Source: Falsiroseomonas oleicola (GTDB lineage: Bacteria; Pseudomonadota; Alphaproteobacteria; Acetobacterales; Acetobacteraceae). From it: 64,000 nucleotides of DNA. The first letter of the stretch is position 1. Each line of letters starts with the position of its first letter. A program made the position numbers and the translations under genes. The notes beneath the pieces are model-generated. The model saw only the letters and a program-made list of their open reading frames with translations. It ran no database searches and had not been told where the DNA came from. Shown here piece after piece: positions 41,530 to 50,435 of this stretch. The stretch spans positions 367,098 through 431,097 of the forward strand of contig NZ_JAERQM010000003.1 of NCBI RefSeq assembly GCF_019029495.1. The letters run 5' to 3'.

Positions 41530-42377
41530 CCGTCGCGGCGCCTTCCGTCTCCGGGCCAAAGCATCCCGTGCCGGCGGGCGCCTGCGACACGCATACCCAT
41601 GTCTTCGACACGCGCTTCGCCGCCGGCCCCGCGCCCTATGCGCTGCCGCGCGCCGACCTCGCCACCCATGCGGCGATGCGGGCCACACTCGGCACGCCGC
41701 GCGCGGTGCTGGTGCAGCCGGCGCCCTATGGCCGTGATCCATCCTGCCTGCTGGATGCGCTGGCGCGCAGCGGCGGCACGCTGCGGGGCGTGATGATCGC
41801 GGATGCGAGCGTGACCGACGAGACCCTGCAGGCCTGGCACGCGGCCGGCGTGCGGGCGCTGCGCTTCGTGGAGATGCAGGCGCCGAATGGCAGTGGCCGC
41901 TATCCCGGCAGCATCGGCGTGGACGCGCTGCGCGCGCTGGCGCCACGTCTGCGCGCCCTGGGCTGGCAGGCGCATCTCTGGGCCAGCGCCACGCAATTTT
42001 CCGAATTGCTGCCGGCGCTGGTGCCGCTCGGCGTGCCGCTGGTGCTGGACCACCTGGCCATGCCCGATGGCGTGGCGGACCCGGCCTTCGGCGGCGTGCT
42101 GCGCCATCTGCGGGATGGCGATGTCTGGGTGAAGATCACCCTGTGCCGCGTGACGCGCGGCGCGGCGGCGGAGGCGTTGCGACCTTTGCAGGACGCTTTG
42201 GTCGCGGCCAATCCGGACCGGCTGCTCTGGGGCTCCGACTGGCCCTATGTCCGCATGGAACCGGCGCCGGATGCCGGTGCGATGCTGGACCTGTTTCTCG
42301 ACTGGCTGGGCGACGATGCGCTCGCCCGCCGCATCCTGGTGGACAATCCGCGGGAGCTGTTTGCCTTCGACGACTGA
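41526..42377 (+). CDS. Amidohydrolase, 2-pyrone-4,6-dicarboxylate lactonase-like
   Basis: The 283-residue protein is a TIM-barrel metal-dependent hydrolase of the amidohydrolase_2 family: DTHTHVFD at the N-terminus, then LVLDHLAMPDGV and LLWGSDWPYVRMEPAP with the catalytic Asp. This arrangement resembles LigI, which opens a pyrone lactone in aromatic ring degradation. It is followed 31 bases later by three tandem Bug genes. Lactone hydrolysis together with CoA transfer and CMD chemistry fits breakdown of an aromatic acid, but this is inference. Confidence 0.82.
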   Translation: MTVAAPSVSGPKHPVPAGACDTHTHVFDTRFAAGPAPYALPRADLATHAAMRATLGTPRAVLVQPAPYGRDPSCLLDALARSGGTLRGVMIADASVTDETLQAWHAAGVRALRFVEMQAPNGSGRYPGSIGVDALRALAPRLRALGWQAHLWASATQFSELLPALVPLGVPLVLDHLAMPDGVADPAFGGVLRHLRDGDVWVKITLCRVTRGAAAEALRPLQDALVAANPDRLLWGSDWPYVRMEPAPDAGAMLDLFLDWLGDDALARRILVDNPRELFAFDD

Positions 42378-42408
42378 CCGCCAAGACCAACACAAGGAGG
42401 AATCAAGA

Positions 42409-43395
42409 ATGAACATCACCCGCCGTTCCAGCATGGGCGCCGCATTCGGTGCCCTCGGCTTCGCCGCCCTGCCGGGCCTCGCCCGCGCCCAGGCCGCCTT
42501 CCCGGACCAGCCGATCCGCATGATCGTGCCCTTCGCCGCGGGCGGCCCCGCGGACCTCATCGCGCGTGTCACCGCGCGGGTGATGTCCGAACGCCTCGGC
42601 AAGCCCATCGTGGTGGAGGCGCGTGCCGGCGCCGGTGGGGCCATCGGCGTCGATGCGGCGGCGAAGTCGCGGCCGGATGGGCACACCATCGTCATGGCAA
42701 GCTCCGGCGCCATCGTCATCCTGCCGCATCTCCAGGCCAGCATGCCCTATGACGTGCAAAGGGACCTGGCGCCGATCACCCAGGTGCTGGCCGTGCCGCA
42801 GATCATCGCCATCGCGCCGGGCCTCGGCCCCAAGAACCTGGCGGAGCTGGTGGCGATGGCCAAGGCGCGGCCCGGGGCGCTGTCCTTCGGTTCCGCCGGC
42901 GTCGGCTCCTCGCTGCATATGGCGGGCGAGTTGCTGAAGATCCGCGCCGGCATCGACATCGTCCACATTCCCTATCGCGGCGCCGCCCCGGCGGTGACGG
43001 ACCTGCTGGCGGGCCGCATCCAGGTGCTGGCGGCCGACGTGCCGGCGCTGCTGCCGCATGTGCGGGCGGGCAGCGTGCCGGCGCTGGCCGTCACCTCCGC
43101 CGAGCGGCTCAGCATTCTGCCCGACCTGCCCACCGCCATCGAGGCCGGCGTGCCGGACATGATCAGCGAGACCTGGTACGGGCTGCTCGGCCCGTCCGGC
43201 ATTCCGGCCGATCGCCTGGCGACCCTGGCGCGCGCGGCGCAGGAGGCCCTGCGCGATCCGCAGACACGGGACGCGCTGATCGCCCAGGGCGGCCGCGTGG
43301 TCGGCAGCAATCCGGACGATTTCGCCGGCTTCATCCGCCAGACCTCCGCCACCTGGCGCGATGTCGTGCGCACCAACAACATCAAGCTGGATTGA
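42409..43395 (+). CDS. Bug/TctC family periplasmic binding protein (4 of 7)
   Basis: The 328-residue protein (ATG 42409 after a strong AAGGAGG) has a signal peptide ending ARAQA and motifs FPDQPIRMIVPFAAGGPADLIA, VVEARAGAGGAIGVDAA and IPYRGAAPAVTDLLAG. It is the first of three consecutive Bug genes. Confidence 0.93.
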   Translation: MNITRRSSMGAAFGALGFAALPGLARAQAAFPDQPIRMIVPFAAGGPADLIARVTARVMSERLGKPIVVEARAGAGGAIGVDAAAKSRPDGHTIVMASSGAIVILPHLQASMPYDVQRDLAPITQVLAVPQIIAIAPGLGPKNLAELVAMAKARPGALSFGSAGVGSSLHMAGELLKIRAGIDIVHIPYRGAAPAVTDLLAGRIQVLAADVPALLPHVRAGSVPALAVTSAERLSILPDLPTAIEAGVPDMISETWYGLLGPSGIPADRLATLARAAQEALRDPQTRDALIAQGGRVVGSNPDDFAGFIRQTSATWRDVVRTNNIKLD

Positions 43396-43400
43396 GCGCC

Positions 43401-44366
43401 ATGCAACGACGCACCCTTCTTCTCGCCGGGGCAGGCCTGGTCGCCTCCTCCGCCGCGCGGGCGCAGTCCTGGGCGCCCTCGCGCCCGATGCGCATGGTCG
43501 TGCCCTTCGCGCCCGGTGGCGCGGCGGACACGGTGGGCCGCCTGCTGGCGGAGCCGCTGGGCACCAGCCTCGGCCAGCCGGTGACGGTGGAAAACCGCCC
43601 CGGCGGCGGCACCACCATCGGCGCGCTGGCGGTGGCGCGGGCGGCGCCGGACGGGCTGACCCTGCTCTACGCCACGCCGAATGTGCAGATCCTGAACCCG
43701 CATCTGATGCGCAACCTCAGCTACGATCCGCAGGCGGACTTCACGCCGGTCATCGCCATCCTGCGCGCGCCGAAGCTGCTGGTGGTGCGCCCGGACTTCC
43801 CGGCGCAGGACGTGGCGGGGCTGATCGCGCTGGGCAAGCGCCAGGCCAATGGCCTGACCTATGCCAGTGCGGGCGTTGCCTCCTCCGGCCATCTGGCCTC
43901 GGCGATGTTCGGGCAGATGGCGGGGCTGGAGCTGCTGCACATCCCCTTCCGCGGCACCGCGCCCGCGACGCAGGATGTGATGGCGGGACGCGTCGATTTC
44001 ATGATGGACAATATCGCGACGCTGCTGCCGCTGGTGCGGGATGGGCAGTTGCGCGCGCTCGGCGTCAGCACCGCCGATCCGGCCGTGGCCGCGCCCGAAT
44101 TGCCGCCCATCGGCCGCACCCTGCCGGGCTTCCACGATGCCAGCTTCAACTACCTGCTGGCGCCCGCGCGCACCCCGCCGGAGATCACCGGCCGGCTGAA
44201 TGCCGCGCTGAACGAGATCCTGGAATCCGACGCCCTGACCCGCCGCTTCGCGCTGATGGGCATCGAGAAGCTGGGCGGCACGCCGCAGGCGCTGGAGGCC
44301 ATGGTGAAGGAGGAATACGACCGCTGGGGCCCGGTGATCGAGCGCGGCGGGATCCGGCTGCAATGA
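43401..44366 (+). CDS. Bug/TctC family periplasmic binding protein (5 of 7)
   Basis: The 321-residue protein (ATG 43401, MQRRTLLLAGAGL) has a signal peptide ending ARAQ and the motifs PMRMVVPFAPGGAADTVG, VENRPGGGTTIGALAV and IPFRGTAPATQDVMAG. It lies five bases after copy 4 and overlaps copy 6 by four. Sequence differences from its neighbours are spread across the ligand-contacting loops, so it probably binds a different but related compound. Confidence 0.93.
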   Translation: MQRRTLLLAGAGLVASSAARAQSWAPSRPMRMVVPFAPGGAADTVGRLLAEPLGTSLGQPVTVENRPGGGTTIGALAVARAAPDGLTLLYATPNVQILNPHLMRNLSYDPQADFTPVIAILRAPKLLVVRPDFPAQDVAGLIALGKRQANGLTYASAGVASSGHLASAMFGQMAGLELLHIPFRGTAPATQDVMAGRVDFMMDNIATLLPLVRDGQLRALGVSTADPAVAAPELPPIGRTLPGFHDASFNYLLAPARTPPEITGRLNAALNEILESDALTRRFALMGIEKLGGTPQALEAMVKEEYDRWGPVIERGGIRLQ

Positions 44367-45331
44367 GCCCGGTCCTCACCCGCCGCACCGTCCTCGCGGC
44401 CAGCCTCGCCGTGCCATCCCTGGCCCGGGCGCAGGCCTTCCCCAGCCGTCCGCTGCGGCTGATCGTTCCCTATGCGGCGGGCGGTTCCGCCGATGCTTCC
44501 GCGCGCCAATTGGCGGAGGCGATGGCGGGGCCGCTCGGCCAGCCGGTGGTGGTGGAGAACCGCCCGGGCGGCGCCGCCACCATCGGCGCGCAGGCGGTGG
44601 CGCGCGCGGCGCCGGATGGGCACACGCTGCTCTACGGCACCCCGGCGCCGCAGATCATCAGCCCGCATCTGATGCGCAGCGTGCCCTATGACCCGATCAA
44701 GGATTTCGCGCCGGTCTCCGGCTACAAGCGCGCGCCGAACCTGTTGGTGGTGCATCCCTCCGTCCCGGCGCAGAACCTGGCGGAGCTGATCGCGCTGGCC
44801 AAGGCGCGGCCGGGTACGCTGACCTTCGCCTCCTCCGGCGTCGGCTCCTCCTCCCACCTGGCGGGGGAGTTGCTGAAGTACATGGCGCGGATCGACATCA
44901 CCCATGTGCCCTATCGCGGTACCTCCGCCGCGCTGACGGACCTGCTGGGCGGCACCGTCTCCATGGCGCTGGATACGCTGTCCGTGCTGCTGCCGCAGGC
45001 GCGCGACGGCAAGCTGCGCGCGCTCGGCGTCACCATGCCCGCGCGTTCGAAGCAGGCGCCCGATGTGCCGGCCATCGCCGAGACCCTGCCGGGCTTCGAC
45101 GCGGCACCCTTCAACTACATCGCGGCCACCGGCGGCACGCCCGCGCCGGTGGTGGCGAAGCTCAACGAAGTCATCGTCGCCATCCTGCGCCGCCCGGACT
45201 ACCTGGCGCGGATGGAAGAGCTGGGCGAGGAGGCGACACCCTCCACCCCCGAGGCGCTGGCGGAGACCATCCGGGCGGAAAGCGCGCGGTGGAAACAGGT
45301 GATCGAGGCGGCAGGGATACGCGTGGAATGA
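44363..45331 (+). CDS. Bug/TctC family periplasmic binding protein (6 of 7)
   Basis: The 322-residue protein (ATG 44363) has a signal peptide ending LARAQA and motifs FPSRPLRLIVPYAAGGSADASA, VVENRPGGAATIGAQAV and VPYRGTSAALTDLLGG. Its start overlaps copy 5 and its stop overlaps the following crotonase gene, so it is translated as part of the same operon. Confidence 0.93.
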   Translation: MSPVLTRRTVLAASLAVPSLARAQAFPSRPLRLIVPYAAGGSADASARQLAEAMAGPLGQPVVVENRPGGAATIGAQAVARAAPDGHTLLYGTPAPQIISPHLMRSVPYDPIKDFAPVSGYKRAPNLLVVHPSVPAQNLAELIALAKARPGTLTFASSGVGSSSHLAGELLKYMARIDITHVPYRGTSAALTDLLGGTVSMALDTLSVLLPQARDGKLRALGVTMPARSKQAPDVPAIAETLPGFDAAPFNYIAATGGTPAPVVAKLNEVIVAILRRPDYLARMEELGEEATPSTPEALAETIRAESARWKQVIEAAGIRVE

Positions 45332-46098
45332 GTTTTTCGACTTTGCGCCTGGACGTGGCGGATTTCGTCGCGACGGTGACCATCGACCGGGCGCCGGTGA
45401 ATGCGCAGAACGGCGCATTCCGGGAGGAGATTGTTCGCGTTTTCGACGAGCTGCACGACCGCGACGATGTGCGCGCGATCGTGCTGACCGGCGCGGGCAA
45501 GACCTTCTCGGCCGGTGCGGACCTGAAGGACCGGCCGGACCGCAGCGCGCCGGGCGCCTTCCCGCGCCACAACCGCCTGGTGCGCGCCGGCTTCGACTGC
45601 GTGCTGGAATGCGAGAAGCCGGTGATCGCCGCGGTGAACGGCGCGGCCATCGGCGCCGGCTGCGTGCTGGCGCTGTGCTGCGACATATTGGTGGTCGCCG
45701 AGGAATCCTTCCTGTCGATGACCGAGGTCGATGTGGGGCTGGCCGGCGGCGTGAAGCATGTGCGCCGGCACCTCGGCGAATCCGATGCGCGGCTGATGAT
45801 CTACACCGCGCGCCGCATCACCGGGCCGGAGCTGTACCGGATGAACGCCGCGTCGGTCTGTGTGCCGCGCGAGAAAGTGCTGGAAGCGGCGCAGGGCATC
45901 GCGGCGGAGATCGCCCAGAAGGTGCCGCTGGCGGTGCGGGCGGCGAAGCGGAGCTTCCAGGTGACGGAAGACCTGCCGCTGCATGAAGGCTATCGCTACG
46001 AGCAGTCGCAGACCGTGGCGCTGGCCGCGACGGAAGACACGCAGGAGGCGCTGCGCGCCTTTGCCGAGAAGCGGAAGCCGGTGTTCAAGGGGCGGTAG
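45328..46098 (+). CDS. Enoyl-CoA hydratase/isomerase family protein with altered catalytic site
   Basis: The 256-residue crotonase-fold protein has the CoA and oxyanion motifs TFSAGADLKDR and NGAAIGAGCVLALCCD. In classical enoyl-CoA hydratases the first catalytic Glu is in the [11 protein letters not shown] segment. Here that position is Val (GAGCVLALCCD). The second Glu is present (SMTEVDVG). An isomerase, hydrolase or retro-aldol-type reaction is therefore more likely than simple hydration. It overlaps the upstream Bug gene by four bases and precedes another after 23 bases. Confidence 0.85.
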   Translation: MSFSTLRLDVADFVATVTIDRAPVNAQNGAFREEIVRVFDELHDRDDVRAIVLTGAGKTFSAGADLKDRPDRSAPGAFPRHNRLVRAGFDCVLECEKPVIAAVNGAAIGAGCVLALCCDILVVAEESFLSMTEVDVGLAGGVKHVRRHLGESDARLMIYTARRITGPELYRMNAASVCVPREKVLEAAQGIAAEIAQKVPLAVRAAKRSFQVTEDLPLHEGYRYEQSQTVALAATEDTQEALRAFAEKRKPVFKGR

Positions 46099-46121
46099 CC
46101 CTGTCTGGGGAGGAAACGACA

Positions 46122-47090
46122 ATGCCGATCACCAAGCGCGGGCTGCTTTCCGTGGCACTGACCGCGCCCTTCGTGGCCCAGGCGCAGGAGGCCTGGCCAC
46201 AGCGCCCCGTGGTGCTGGTGGTGCCCTTCGCGCCCGGCGGGCCGGTGGACAATGTGGCGCGGCCAGTGGCGGAGGGGCTGCGCCGGCAACTCGGCCAGAC
46301 CGTGGTGGTGGAGAACCGGGCCGGCGGCGGCGGGCTGGTCGGCACCCGCGTGGTCGCGGCGGCGCGGCCGGATGGCTATACGATGCTGATCGGCTCCCCC
46401 GGCCCGCTGGTGATCGCCCCGGCCGCCGGCGCGGCGGATGCGCCGGACCCGCTGCGGGCGCTGGCGCCGGTGGCGCTGATCGCGGACAGCCCGCAGATCC
46501 TGGCGGTGACGAGCGACCTTCCGGCGCGGAACCTCGCGGAATTCGTGGCCCTGGCCAAGGCGCGGCCGGGCGCATTGAACATGGGCTCCGCCGGCATCGG
46601 CACCACGCCGCATCTGGCGTCCGAATTGCTGGGCCAGCTCGCGGATATCCGCACGGAACATGTGCCCTATCGGGGCACCGGCGCGGCGCTGCCGGACCTG
46701 ATCGGCGGAAAGATCGAGGCGCTGTTCGGCGATATCTCCGCCCTGTTGCCCCTGGTGGAGACCGGGCGGGTGCGGGCGCTGGCGATCACCGCCGGCCAGC
46801 GCTCACCCCTGGCGCCCGCCATCCCCACCACGGCGGAGCTGGGTTTTCCGGCGCTGGTGGTGCGCAATTTCCAGGCGCTGCTGGCCCCGGCCGGCACCCC
46901 GCCCGCCGTGCTGACCCGCATGGCGGCCGCGTTGCGGGAGGCGCTGGGCGATGCCCAGGTGCGCGCCGCCCTGGACCGTATCGGCGCCTTGCCGGCGACC
47001 AGCGGCCCGGACCACCTTGCCGCCTATCTGGCGGAGGAACGCGCGACCTGGGAGCCGGTGATCCGCCGCATCGGGCTGCGGCTGGATTGA
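46122..47090 (+). CDS. Bug/TctC family periplasmic binding protein (7 of 7)
   Basis: The 322-residue protein has a short signal peptide (MPITKRGLLSVALTAPFVAQAQE) and motifs WPQRPVVLVVPFAPGGPVDNVA, VVENRAGGGGLVGTRVV and VPYRGTGAALPDLIGG. A GGAGGAAAC ribosome binding site precedes ATG 46122. It is the last gene of the catabolic run and converges on ubiE with 19 bases between. Confidence 0.93.
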   Translation: MPITKRGLLSVALTAPFVAQAQEAWPQRPVVLVVPFAPGGPVDNVARPVAEGLRRQLGQTVVVENRAGGGGLVGTRVVAAARPDGYTMLIGSPGPLVIAPAAGAADAPDPLRALAPVALIADSPQILAVTSDLPARNLAEFVALAKARPGALNMGSAGIGTTPHLASELLGQLADIRTEHVPYRGTGAALPDLIGGKIEALFGDISALLPLVETGRVRALAITAGQRSPLAPAIPTTAELGFPALVVRNFQALLAPAGTPPAVLTRMAAALREALGDAQVRAALDRIGALPATSGPDHLAAYLAEERATWEPVIRRIGLRLD

Positions 47091-47109
47091 GCTTGGCGCT
47101 GGCCGGGGC

Positions 47110-47847
47110 CTACAGCCGCCAGCCGGAATGGATGGCCACGATGCCGCCCGAGAGGTTGCGGTGCGCCACCCGTTCCAGCCCGGCCTCGCGCATCATGCCT
47201 TCCAACGTCTCCTGGTCCGGGAAGCGGCGGATGGACTCGGCCAGGTATTCGTAGCTGTCGCGGTCCTTGGCGACGCGGGCGCCGATCTCCGGCAGGACCT
47301 TGAAGGACCAGATGTCGTAGACCTTGGCCAATGGCTCCACCGCGACCTTGGAGAATTCCAGGCAGTGGAAGCGGCCGCCTGGGCGCAGCACGCGGCGGGC
47401 TTCCCGCAGCACGGCGGATTTGTCCGTGCAGTTGCGCAGGCCGAAGGCGATGGAGACCTTTTCCACGGACCGGTCGGGCAGCGGGATGTGCTCGGCATCC
47501 ACCACGGCGAAGTCGAGGCCGGTGGTGATGCCGCGGTCCAGCGCCCGCTTCTGCGCGACCTCCAGCATGGCCGGGTTCACATCGGTCAGGATGACCCGCT
47601 TCGCCCCGCGCGCCAGCGCCCCGAAGGCGATGTCCCCGGTCCCACCCGCGAGATCCAGAAGCGTTTCCCGCGGCGAGGCCGCGATGGCATTCACAAAAAT
47701 GCGCTTCCAGATGCGGTGGATGCCCAGCGACATCAGGTCGTTCATCAGGTCGTAGCGGGGGGCGACGCTTTCGAACACCTCCCGCACCAGGGAGGCTTTC
47801 TGGGTGCGTGGCACCTCGCGGAAGCCGAAATCGGTTGTGTCGCTCAT
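47110..47847 (-). CDS. ubiE: Ubiquinone/menaquinone biosynthesis C-methyltransferase
   Basis: This enzyme C-methylates the quinone ring using SAM. The 245-residue form starting at 47847 ([13 protein letters not shown]) has the Ubie_methyltran signature [21 protein letters not shown] motif [16 protein letters not shown] near residue 67, and the C-terminal [12 protein letters not shown]. The open frame upstream into mutM territory is a shadow. It is divergent from mutM over 127 bases. The ubiB gene that often follows ubiE in alphaproteobacteria is absent; the catabolic cluster converges instead. Confidence 0.95.
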   Translation of the reverse strand: MSDTTDFGFREVPRTQKASLVREVFESVAPRYDLMNDLMSLGIHRIWKRIFVNAIAASPRETLLDLAGGTGDIAFGALARGAKRVILTDVNPAMLEVAQKRALDRGITTGLDFAVVDAEHIPLPDRSVEKVSIAFGLRNCTDKSAVLREARRVLRPGGRFHCLEFSKVAVEPLAKVYDIWSFKVLPEIGARVAKDRDSYEYLAESIRRFPDQETLEGMMREAGLERVAHRNLSGGIVAIHSGWRL

Positions 47848-47974
47848 CGCCTCACTTTGCCCCTTTGGCGCCCGCCTTGCCAGTGCCACGCCCCGGCACG
47901 ACAACAGATGGTACCGCCCCCCGCCCAGCCCAGCGCCCCGCTGTGCCACCGGACCGCGGCAGCACGAGAAAAAA

Positions 47975-48874
47975 ATGCCGGAATTGCCGGAGGTGGAGAC
48001 GGTGATGCGGGGGCTTCGGGCGGTGCTCGAGGGGCGGCGCATCGCGCGGGCGGCAACGATGCGGGAGGGGCTGCGCTGGCCGTTTCCGGAGGGGTTGGCG
48101 CGGCGGCTGACCGGGGCGACGGTCCTGGGGTTCCGGCGGCGGGGCAAGTACATGCTGGTGCGGCTGGATACGGGCGAAAGCCTGCTGATCCATCTCGGCA
48201 TGTCGGGACGCATGGTGGCGCGACCCTTGGCAGGGGCGGCGATATCCTGGATGGGGCCGAATGGTGTGTTTTCCGATGCGCGGGGCCATAACCAGCCGCC
48301 GGAGGCGCATGAGCACCTGGTGATGGAGACCGAGGACGGCACGCGCGTCGGCTTCGTCGATCCGCGCCGCTTCGGCAGCGTCGACCTGCTGCCGACGGCG
48401 GTGGAGGATGCGCACAAGCTGCTGGCCGGGATGGGGCCGGAGCCGCTGGAGGATGGATTCACCGTCGCCAGCCTGTCCGGTGCCCTGGCGGGCAAGGCCA
48501 CGCCGATCAAGGCGGCGCTGCTGGACCAGCGGGTGGTGGCGGGTCTCGGCAATATCTATGTGGCGGAGGCGCTGTTCCGGGCGCGGATCTCGCCCCGGCG
48601 GCTGGCCGGGACCATTCCCGGCGCGCGAGCGGTGCGGCTGGTGCCGGCGGTGAAGGCGGTGCTGGAGGAGGCGATCGGCGCCGGCGGGTCCAGCCTGCGG
48701 GATTATGTGCGGGCGGATGGCGAGCTGGGGCGGTTCCAGGACCGTTTCTCGGTGTACGACCGGGAGGGGCAGCCCTGCCCGTTGTGTCCTGGGCCTGGCA
48801 GCGGCTGCGCGGGCGTGTCCCGGATTGTGCAGTCGGGGCGCAGCACCTTCTATTGCGCGCGCACGCAGCGTTGA
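47975..48874 (+). CDS. mutM: Formamidopyrimidine-DNA glycosylase
   Basis: This enzyme excises oxidised guanine and cleaves the strand. The 299-residue protein starts [14 protein letters not shown], so catalytic Pro2 and Glu3 are in place once Met is removed, and the beta-hairpin Lys is in [11 protein letters not shown]. The helix-two-turn-helix region [20 protein letters not shown] is intact. The C-terminal zinc finger is unusual: CPLC is followed by SGC and then FYCARTQR, where the fourth canonical Cys is Thr. An ATG at 47975 gives the required N-terminus. Confidence 0.95.
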   Translation: MPELPEVETVMRGLRAVLEGRRIARAATMREGLRWPFPEGLARRLTGATVLGFRRRGKYMLVRLDTGESLLIHLGMSGRMVARPLAGAAISWMGPNGVFSDARGHNQPPEAHEHLVMETEDGTRVGFVDPRRFGSVDLLPTAVEDAHKLLAGMGPEPLEDGFTVASLSGALAGKATPIKAALLDQRVVAGLGNIYVAEALFRARISPRRLAGTIPGARAVRLVPAVKAVLEEAIGAGGSSLRDYVRADGELGRFQDRFSVYDREGQPCPLCPGPGSGCAGVSRIVQSGRSTFYCARTQR

Positions 48875-48927
48875 GGTGACGCGGCCACTGCGCTACCGCT
48901 TGCACCGCAAGCGAGGGGAGTCGGCGC

Positions 48928-49704
48928 ATGGCCTACGAAATGATCCTGGTCGAGACCGAGGGCCGGGTCGGTGTCATCACCCTGAACCGCCCCAAGGCAC
49001 TGAACGCGCTGTGCGACCAGTTGATGACCGAGCTGGGGGAGGCGCTGCGGGCCTTCGACGCGGACCCGGCCGTGGGCGCCATCGTGCTGACGGGGTCCGA
49101 AAAGGCCTTCGCGGCCGGCGCCGACATCAAGGAGATGAAGGACCGCGACTTCCCCGCGATCTATTTCGACGACTTCATCGGCAAGCGGTGGGAGGATGTG
49201 CTGCGCATCCAGAAGCCGGTGATCGCCGCGGTGGCCGGCTTCGCGCTGGGCGGTGGCTGTGAGCTGGCCATGATGTGCGACCTGATCCTGGCCGCCGACA
49301 ATGCGAAATTCGGCCAGCCGGAGATCAACCTGGGCGTCATCCCCGGCGCCGGCGGCAGCCAGCGCCTGACGCGCGCCATCGGCAAGTCCAAGGCCATGGA
49401 GATGATCCTGACCGCCCGGATGATGGATGCGGCGGAGGCGGAGCGCGCCAACCTGGTGGCCCGCGTGGTGCCGCTGGCGGATTTGCGGGCGGAGGCGCTG
49501 AAAATGGGCGAGAAGATCGCCAGCCTGTCCGCCCCCTCCGTCGCCATGGCGAAGGAGGCGGTGAACGCCGCCTTCGAGACGACGCTGCGGGAGGGGGTTC
49601 GTCTCGAAAGGCGGTTGTTCCAATCTCTTTTTGGGACCGAGGACCAGAAGGAAGGCATGTCCGCCTTTGCCGAGAAGCGGAAGCCCGATTTCCGCCATCG
49701 GTGA
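48928..49704 (+). CDS. Enoyl-CoA hydratase
   Basis: The 258-residue crotonase has both catalytic glutamates, in [11 protein letters not shown] and FGQPEINLG, and the oxyanion segment [12 protein letters not shown]. It should hydrate 2-trans-enoyl-CoA in beta-oxidation. GGGGAG lies close to ATG 48928. It is 53 bases after mutM and upstream of rpsT, an arrangement also common in other alphaproteobacteria. A rpsT promoter candidate lies just after its stop. Confidence 0.93.
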   Translation: MAYEMILVETEGRVGVITLNRPKALNALCDQLMTELGEALRAFDADPAVGAIVLTGSEKAFAAGADIKEMKDRDFPAIYFDDFIGKRWEDVLRIQKPVIAAVAGFALGGGCELAMMCDLILAADNAKFGQPEINLGVIPGAGGSQRLTRAIGKSKAMEMILTARMMDAAEAERANLVARVVPLADLRAEALKMGEKIASLSAPSVAMAKEAVNAAFETTLREGVRLERRLFQSLFGTEDQKEGMSAFAEKRKPDFRHR

Positions 49705-49725
49705 CAGTCCCGCGAAAGCCGCGCA

Positions 49726-49755
49726 TTGACTCCCGGACGCGCCAAAGGGTAGTAA
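49726..49755 (+). promoter_or_regulatory. Possible promoter for rpsT
   Basis: TTGACT (49726-49731, five of six consensus bases) is followed after 18 bases by TAGTAA (49750-49755). The -10 is a poor match; the -35 is good. Transcription would start near 49762, about 60 bases before rpsT. Confidence 0.4.
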
Positions 49756-49822
49756 CCCGGCCTTCGCCGATGGGTCACACCACCGGCCCCCGAAACTTTT
49801 GACTGGTCAGATAAAGAACGCC

Positions 49823-50101
49823 ATGGCGAACACGGCTTCCGCGCGCAAGCGCATCCGGCAGACCGAGAAGCGCACCGAGCGCAACCGCGCGCGCCGTTCC
49901 CGCGTGCGCAGCTTCCTCCGCAAGGTGGAGCAGGCGATTTCGGGTGGCGACAAGGTCGTGGCACAGGAAGCCTTCAAGGCCGCGCAGCCTGAGATGCAGC
50001 GCGCCGCCGACAAGGGCGTGTTCCACGACAACACCGTGGCCCGCAAGCTGTCCCGGCTTTCGGCGCGGATCAAGGCCCTGGGCGCCACCGCCCAGGCCTG
50101 A
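49823..50101 (+). CDS. rpsT: 30S ribosomal protein S20
   Basis: The 92-residue basic protein starts [21 protein letters not shown] and has the helical S20 pattern ending [16 protein letters not shown]. It binds 16S rRNA early in 30S assembly. The ribosome binding site is weak (AAAGAACG). It is the usual upstream neighbour of dnaA in alphaproteobacteria, with 334 bases between. Confidence 0.96.
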   Translation: MANTASARKRIRQTEKRTERNRARRSRVRSFLRKVEQAISGGDKVVAQEAFKAAQPEMQRAADKGVFHDNTVARKLSRLSARIKALGATAQA

Positions 50102-50435
50102 CCGCCAGTCGCGCCTGGCTGATCCAGGCGCCTGCTGAGTAACGGCACTTTCCGATTTCGCCATTGCTTTGAAGCAGCCTGCCGCAAGGTGGGCGGCTTC
50201 ATGCTGCTTTGGAGTAGTCGGTGAATGTTGCTGTGGTGACTACTTTATTCAGCATCGTCACGATTTCCGAATCCCAGAGTAATCATTTGCGCCGGCCCAG
50301 CGCCTCGCGGTAGCCTTGGCTCAGTCGCGCTCATCCCCCAGGAGCCGCGCGCCTGTCCTTCGCGGCCGGATCCTCCGCTGCAGATCGGTCAAATGCATCG
50401 CCCGCAAGGGCCCACGAGGTTGGCAGGTGCATCAT
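50102..50435 (+). promoter_or_regulatory. rpsT-dnaA intergenic region, presumed dnaA promoter
   Basis: About 334 bases with no gene. They hold a terminator-like hairpin after rpsT, a palindrome agtagtc/gactact (50213-50246), a 7-base aagcagc/gctgctt pair, and a GANTC methylation site (gaatc, 50269-50273). In Caulobacter, GANTC sites in the dnaA promoter couple it to replication. GC content is lower than in the flanking genes. I see no match to the DnaA box TTATCCACA, so I do not call an origin here. Confidence 0.55.
50111..50131 (+). terminator. Hairpin after rpsT
   Basis: An 8-base stem gcgcctgg/ccaggcgc with a five-base loop begins nine bases after the rpsT stop. No T run follows. It could terminate the message in part or protect its 3' end. 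Confidence 0.45.

Noticed and set aside
16523-47090. Complete tripartite tricarboxylate transporters
   Set aside because: Only the binding-protein type is present; no TctA or TctB membrane gene occurs in the window.
50102-50435. Replication origin next to dnaA
   Set aside because: No DnaA box (TTATCCACA or near matches) and no AT-rich unwinding element are visible.
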